Source: Streptomyces sp. A2-16
GTDB taxonomy: Bacteria > Actinomycetota > Actinomycetes > Streptomycetales > Streptomycetaceae
DNA length: 64,000 nt
NCBI RefSeq assembly: GCF_018128905.1
Contig: NZ_CP063808.1
Coordinates: 5,890,001 to 5,954,000, forward strand
Reading direction: 5' to 3'
Part shown: one piece after another, positions 60,799 to 64,000 of the stretch
How positions within the stretch are numbered: position 1 is the stretch's first letter
How the letters are laid out: every line of letters starts with the position of its first letter
Translations under genes and position numbers: made by a program
The notes under the pieces: generated by a model
Databases searched by the model: none
What the model was told of the DNA's origin: nothing
Seen by the model: only the letters and a program-made list of their open reading frames with translations

Positions 60799-60840
60799 TT
60801 CCGCAGCGCCCTGTTGCACGGAATGAAAGGCCGAGGTCAC

Positions 60841-61698
60841 ATGGATGATCACCGCGAGCTGCGGCTCTTCCTGCACCTCGCGCAGACGCTGAACTTCGGG
60901 CGGACGAGCCTGGACTGCCATGTCAGTCCGGCCACGCTGACGAGGACGGTGCAGCGGCTCGAGGCCGAGCTCGGGCATCGGCTGTTCGACCGCGGTCCGC
61001 GCGGGGTGTCGCTGACCGCGCAGGGGCATCGCTTCCGTGAGTACGCCGTCCAGGCCCTGGAGTTGTGGCGGGCCTACCGCGAGGAGCACCCCGACCCGGC
61101 CGAACTGACCGGCCGTCTCGCGGTGTTCGCGACGGTGACGGCCTGCCAGGCCCTGCTGCCGGACCTGTTGGCGCCGTTCCGCGCGGTCCATCCCCAGGTA
61201 CGGCTGGACCTGCGCACCGGTGACGCGGCGGCCGCGACGGCCCGGCTGGACGAGGGCGAGGTGGACGTGGCCGTCGCGGGGATCCCGGCCCGGCTGCCGG
61301 AGGGGCTGGTGAGCCGGACGGTGGCGGTGACCGAGCTGGTCCTCGTCACCGCGCGGGACCGGCCGGACCCGGAGCTGGACGGGCCGTTCGTCCTCCCGCA
61401 CCGCGGGCTGGTCCGCGAGGCGGCCGACCGCTGGTTCCGCGCCCGCGGCACGGTCCCCGACGTGGCCTGCGAGCCCGACGGGCACGAGGGGCTGCTGACG
61501 CTGGTCGCCCTGGGCTGCGGCACGGGGGTGGTCCCCCGCCTCGTGCTGGAGCACAGCGCGGTGCGCGAACGGCTGTCGGAAGTGCCCGCCGATCCGCGGC
61601 CCGAACCCTTCCCGATCGGTCTGTGCGTCCGCCGGGCAGATCTGCGCCGACCGCTGGTCGCGGCCCTGTGGAGCTTGACGGCGTCGCCGCGGACCTGA
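60841..61698 (+). CDS. ilvY: LysR-family regulator, IlvY-like
   Basis: 285 residues. The helix-turn-helix (FLHLAQTLNFGRTSLDCHVS, PATLTRTVQRLEAELGHRLF) and sensor domain (VFATVTACQALLPDLLAPFR, LRTGDAAAATARLDEGEVDV, AVAGIPARLPEGLVSR, GHEGLLTLVALGCGTGVVP) match Escherichia coli IlvY in many stretches (from memory: FLHLAES..FGRS..MHVSP, TTGDAADA, GHEAMVSMVALGCGVALLP). IlvY activates ilvC when acetolactate or acetohydroxybutyrate is present. The ATG at 60841 follows CCGAGG. It is divergent from ilvC as in enterobacteria. Confidence 0.88.
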   Translation: MDDHRELRLFLHLAQTLNFGRTSLDCHVSPATLTRTVQRLEAELGHRLFDRGPRGVSLTAQGHRFREYAVQALELWRAYREEHPDPAELTGRLAVFATVTACQALLPDLLAPFRAVHPQVRLDLRTGDAAAATARLDEGEVDVAVAGIPARLPEGLVSRTVAVTELVLVTARDRPDPELDGPFVLPHRGLVREAADRWFRARGTVPDVACEPDGHEGLLTLVALGCGTGVVPRLVLEHSAVRERLSEVPADPRPEPFPIGLCVRRADLRRPLVAALWSLTASPRT

Positions 61699-61737
61699 CC
61701 AGACTGACCCCACCGACCTGACACTGATGGGAAGAAC

Positions 61738-62709
61738 ATGCGAGTCGTCGTCATCGGCGGCAGCGGGCACATCGGCACCTTCCTGGTTCCCCGATTGGTC
61801 CGCGCCGGCCATGAAGTGATCAACATCAGCCGTGGCACCCGCACGGCCTACACCGAGGCTCCCGAATGGGAGCAGGTCCGCCAGGTCGTCGCCGACCGGG
61901 AGCAGGAGGACGGTGCGGGCACCTTCGGTGACCGGGTGGCAGGGCTGGCCCCGGACGCCGTGATCGACCTGGTCTGCTTCACGTTGGAGTCGGCCACCGC
62001 GCTGGTCGAGCGGCTGCGCGGCGAGGTGGGACACCTGCTGCACTGCGGCACCGTGTGGCGCCACGGTCCCAGCCACAAGCTGCCGATCTCCGAGGCCACC
62101 GGCACCCCGCCCGTCGGCGAGTACGGCATCCAGAAGGACCGGATCGCCCGGATGCTGAAGGAGGAGACCGCGTCCGGGGGCCTGGTGACCACGTCCCTGC
62201 ACCCCGGGCACATCGTCGGCCCCGGCTGGCACCCGATCGGTCCGCTGGGGAACCTCGACCCGGCGGTCTGGTACACGCTCTCGGCCGGTCAGCCGCTGCG
62301 GGTTCCGGGTCTCGGTGTCGAGCTGATGCACCATGTGCACGCCGACGATGTCGCCCAGGCCTTCGAGCGGGCGGTCGAGGAGCGGGACGCGGCGGCGGGC
62401 GAGGACTTCACCGTCGTCGCCCCCACCGCGCTGAACGTGCGCGGGTACGCCCACATCGCCGCCGGCTGGTTCGGCCGGACCGCGACGCTGGAGACGGTGA
62501 CCTGGGACCGGTTCCGCCAGGACACGGCCCCGGAGCACGCCGAGGCGAGCTGGGAGCACCTCTACCGCAGCCAGTGCCTCAGCATCGACAAGGCCAGGAC
62601 CCTGCTCGGTTACGCCCCGCGCTACGAACCGGAGGACGCCGTACTGGAATCCGTCCGCCGGCTGATCGAGCGCGACGAGCTGAAGGTGGCCGCGCCCCTG
62701 GTCCACTGA
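61738..62709 (+). CDS. NAD-dependent epimerase/dehydratase family protein
   Basis: 323 residues, extended SDR. MRVVVIGGSGHIGTFLVPRL is the Rossmann start; EYGIQKDRIARMLKEE holds the catalytic Tyr-x3-Lys (YGIQK), and TSLHPGHIVGPGWHPIGPL and LMHHVHADDVAQAF follow. The substrate (sugar nucleotide or other) is unknown. It starts 39 bases after the LysR gene on the same strand and could be part of its unit. The ATG at 61738 follows GATGGGAAGAAC. Confidence 0.88.
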   Translation: MRVVVIGGSGHIGTFLVPRLVRAGHEVINISRGTRTAYTEAPEWEQVRQVVADREQEDGAGTFGDRVAGLAPDAVIDLVCFTLESATALVERLRGEVGHLLHCGTVWRHGPSHKLPISEATGTPPVGEYGIQKDRIARMLKEETASGGLVTTSLHPGHIVGPGWHPIGPLGNLDPAVWYTLSAGQPLRVPGLGVELMHHVHADDVAQAFERAVEERDAAAGEDFTVVAPTALNVRGYAHIAAGWFGRTATLETVTWDRFRQDTAPEHAEASWEHLYRSQCLSIDKARTLLGYAPRYEPEDAVLESVRRLIERDELKVAAPLVH

Positions 62710-62728
62710 CAGGACGGGACGCGGGCCG

Positions 62729-63178
62729 CTAGCCCCGGCCGGCGTCCAGGCTTCGCACGTGGGCCACGTTGGCCAGGTCCTCGGCGTCCTCGCTCGCCTC
62801 CGCGGTGAACCAGGCGTCGAGGATCTCCCTGAGGAGGGGCCCGGAGGTGAGGCGGAGGCTGAGGGCCAGGACATTGGCGTCGTTCCAGCGGCGGGCGCCG
62901 TCCGCGGTGCCCGCGTCCGTGCACAGCGCGGCCCGTACGCCGGGGACCTTGTTCGCGGCGATGGAGGCGCCGGTGCCGGTCCAGCAGCACACGATCGCCT
63001 GGTCGGCCGTCCCCTCGGCCACCTCACGGGCCGCGGCCTGCGAACAGACGGCCCATCGCGGGTCGGCGCCGGGGCTCAGGGCGCCGTACGCGACGACCTC
63101 GTGGCCACGTGTGCGCAACTCGTCGACGAGGGTGCGCGCCACTGGTTCGTCCATGTCCGAGGAGACGGAGATCCGCAT
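62729..63178 (-). CDS. RpiB/LacAB-family sugar-phosphate isomerase
   Basis: 149 residues. RISVSSDMDEPVARTLVDEL, EVVAYGAL, AIVCCWTGTGASIAANKVPG (with the Cys and the GTG.. anion loop) and RAALCTDAGTADGARRWNDANVLAL are the RpiB plan. The usual first-Asp and His contacts differ a little, so ribose 5-phosphate may not be the substrate. It is separated by one base from the upstream NUDIX gene, so they are probably co-transcribed. Confidence 0.88.
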   Translation of the reverse strand: MRISVSSDMDEPVARTLVDELRTRGHEVVAYGALSPGADPRWAVCSQAAAREVAEGTADQAIVCCWTGTGASIAANKVPGVRAALCTDAGTADGARRWNDANVLALSLRLTSGPLLREILDAWFTAEASEDAEDLANVAHVRSLDAGRG

Positions 63179-63179
63179 G

Positions 63180-63902
63180 TCACGAGCCTACTCGGCGGCC
63201 CGCCCACCGGACGACGGGTTCCAGGTAGGCCACGTGCGGACCGGCGAGGTCCGGCAGTTCGGCGGGTGAGCCGACGAGCGCGATCCGGTCGAACTCCGGG
63301 ACGCGCCCCAGGGCCGTGTCGGCGGCGACCAGCGTCCTGAAGCGTTCCCGCAGGAGGTCGGCGGGGAGCGGCGGCGCCAGGTAGTGGACGCCGACCTGTC
63401 CGTCCTCGCCGTGGGTGACCAGACAGCGGGTGAGCTCGGCGGCCGGGAGGTCGACGCCCGTCTCCTCGGCCAGCTCCAGTGCCGCGTGGCGGCGCAGCGC
63501 GTGCTCGTCGAGCGGCTCGTCGCCGACGGGTGGCTCCACGGATCCGCCGGGGAACTGCCAGCGGCCGGGCGCGGCGGTGGCCGACGACATACGGCCCACC
63601 AGGACGCGTCCGTCCTCGGCCGGCTGCACCACGCTGACGAACAGGGACCGCTGCACGGTGGCGCCCGGGACGCGGCGCAGGGCGAAGTAGCGGTAGGTGA
63701 CCCGGGACCAGGAGACGAGCAGGGTGTCCGGGGTCTCGCGGGACAGTCCGGCGCAGACCGCCACCGGGCCGTCGAACAGGGCCGGATTGGCCAGGACCGC
63801 CTTGTCCCACTCACGGTCCATGGCCGTCCGCGCCACGGCCGGGAGCACCGGGGGCGCCACCTCGACCAGGCGCAGCCCCTCGGCGACCAGGAGTTCAGCC
63901 AC
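63180..63902 (-). CDS. NUDIX hydrolase-domain protein
   Basis: 240 residues. The Nudix box GGSVEPPVGDEPLDEHALRRHAALELAEETGV has an expanded spacer (the REUXEE part reads ELAEETG with an Ala/Leu change in the Arg position). The N-terminal 90 residues (LRLVEVAPPVLPAVARTAMD) are not a known domain. It overlaps the end of the upstream gene by eight bases. Substrate unknown. Confidence 0.82.
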   Translation of the reverse strand: MAELLVAEGLRLVEVAPPVLPAVARTAMDREWDKAVLANPALFDGPVAVCAGLSRETPDTLLVSWSRVTYRYFALRRVPGATVQRSLFVSVVQPAEDGRVLVGRMSSATAAPGRWQFPGGSVEPPVGDEPLDEHALRRHAALELAEETGVDLPAAELTRCLVTHGEDGQVGVHYLAPPLPADLLRERFRTLVAADTALGRVPEFDRIALVGSPAELPDLAGPHVAYLEPVVRWAGRRVGS

Positions 63903-64000
63903 GGGTCAGTGCCCCCAGCGGGTCGTCCAGCACCGGCTGCCACGCCAACTCGGCCGCCCCGACGAGGCTGTTGTGGTCCAGGGTGCAGGCCAGGATGGGA
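63895..64000 (-). CDS. C-terminal end of a probable ROK-family protein (partial)
   Basis: The last 34 codons of a minus-strand gene that starts outside the window. The sequence ACTLDHNSLVGAAELAWQPV then LDDPLGALTRG resembles the C-terminal helix of ROK-family kinases and regulators (NagC/XylR type), where a glycine-rich Leu-Val-Gly-Ala-Ala segment is typical. The match is short. The stop at 63895 lies within the NUDIX start (GTGGCTGA), so the genes are translationally coupled. Confidence 0.5.
   Translation of the reverse strand, partial: PILACTLDHNSLVGAAELAWQPVLDDPLGALTRG

Noticed and set aside
59665..63027. Minus-strand open frame of about 1120 codons
   Set aside because: Runs through the reductoisomerase gene out of frame and antisense to the LysR and epimerase genes; no domain.

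Overview
The window is very GC-rich (roughly 70-75% by eye). It has strong third-position GC bias, frequent GTG starts and long meaningless antisense frames. Its gene families fit a Streptomyces or close relative: an MsiK-type ATPase, two Rv1733c-family proteins, a PAS-PP2C phosphatase, an LCP protein, an HpnB glycosyltransferase, a two-domain TerD protein and a DUF6643-like protein. I see no rRNA, tRNA, insertion sequence, prophage or CRISPR array.

Layout. 0-4.4 kb: the start of a secreted protein gene, then a translationally coupled pair consisting of a Pro/Thr-repeat anchored protein and a 1105-residue fusion of polysaccharide deacetylase, GT2 synthase and acyltransferase-3. 4.6-5.7 kb: a MalK/MsiK-type ATPase. 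6.1-19.7 kb: a hypoxia/dormancy-like island. It holds two tandem universal stress proteins, a GH65 glycoside phosphorylase, a flavohaemoprotein, an Rv1733c-family protein, a single-domain stress protein, pyruvate formate-lyase with its activase, a small membrane protein, a cNMP-binding protein, a CBS-BON protein and an F420-dependent-type reductase. Palindromes of the DosR/OsdR type (GGGnCnnnnGnCCC) recur in front of these genes, but no cognate histidine kinase or response regulator is present. Broken narG and narK remnants suggest nitrate respiration was once part of this region and has decayed.

19.8-28.3 kb: a PAS-PP2C phosphatase, a PASTA-less Ser/Thr kinase, TatA, an LCP cell-wall ligase, a metal-ligand-free ArsR regulator, two GlsB/YeaQ-like small membrane proteins and a squalene/phytoene-synthase-like gene. 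Four copies of the palindrome TTGCGCAA sit in the promoters around the ArsR gene. 28.5-32.9 kb: a hydroxybutyrate-type unit (MHS transporter, GAF-PucR regulator, 3-hydroxybutyrate dehydrogenase) with CCACATGTG palindromes at both ends.

33-49 kb: mostly housekeeping and cell-envelope genes (NUDIX, Lnt, O-antigen-ligase-like, Asp/Glu racemase-like, HpnB, TerD, MOSC), then an unusual beta-helix/AAA+ fusion facing a membrane alpha/beta-hydrolase, a DeoR regulator and an SRPBCC protein. 49-64 kb: a Cds1-like PLP enzyme, a HATPase, a MacB-like ABC exporter operon with a SHOCT protein, and a divergent TetR-led catabolic-looking operon (cupin, DUF4865, phosphotriesterase-like). Then come a divergent pair of plant-type ketol-acid reductoisomerase and IlvY-like LysR regulator, an epimerase, an RpiB homologue, a NUDIX protein and the end of a probable ROK protein.

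All calls come from reading the sequence and from memory of protein families. No database search was run.
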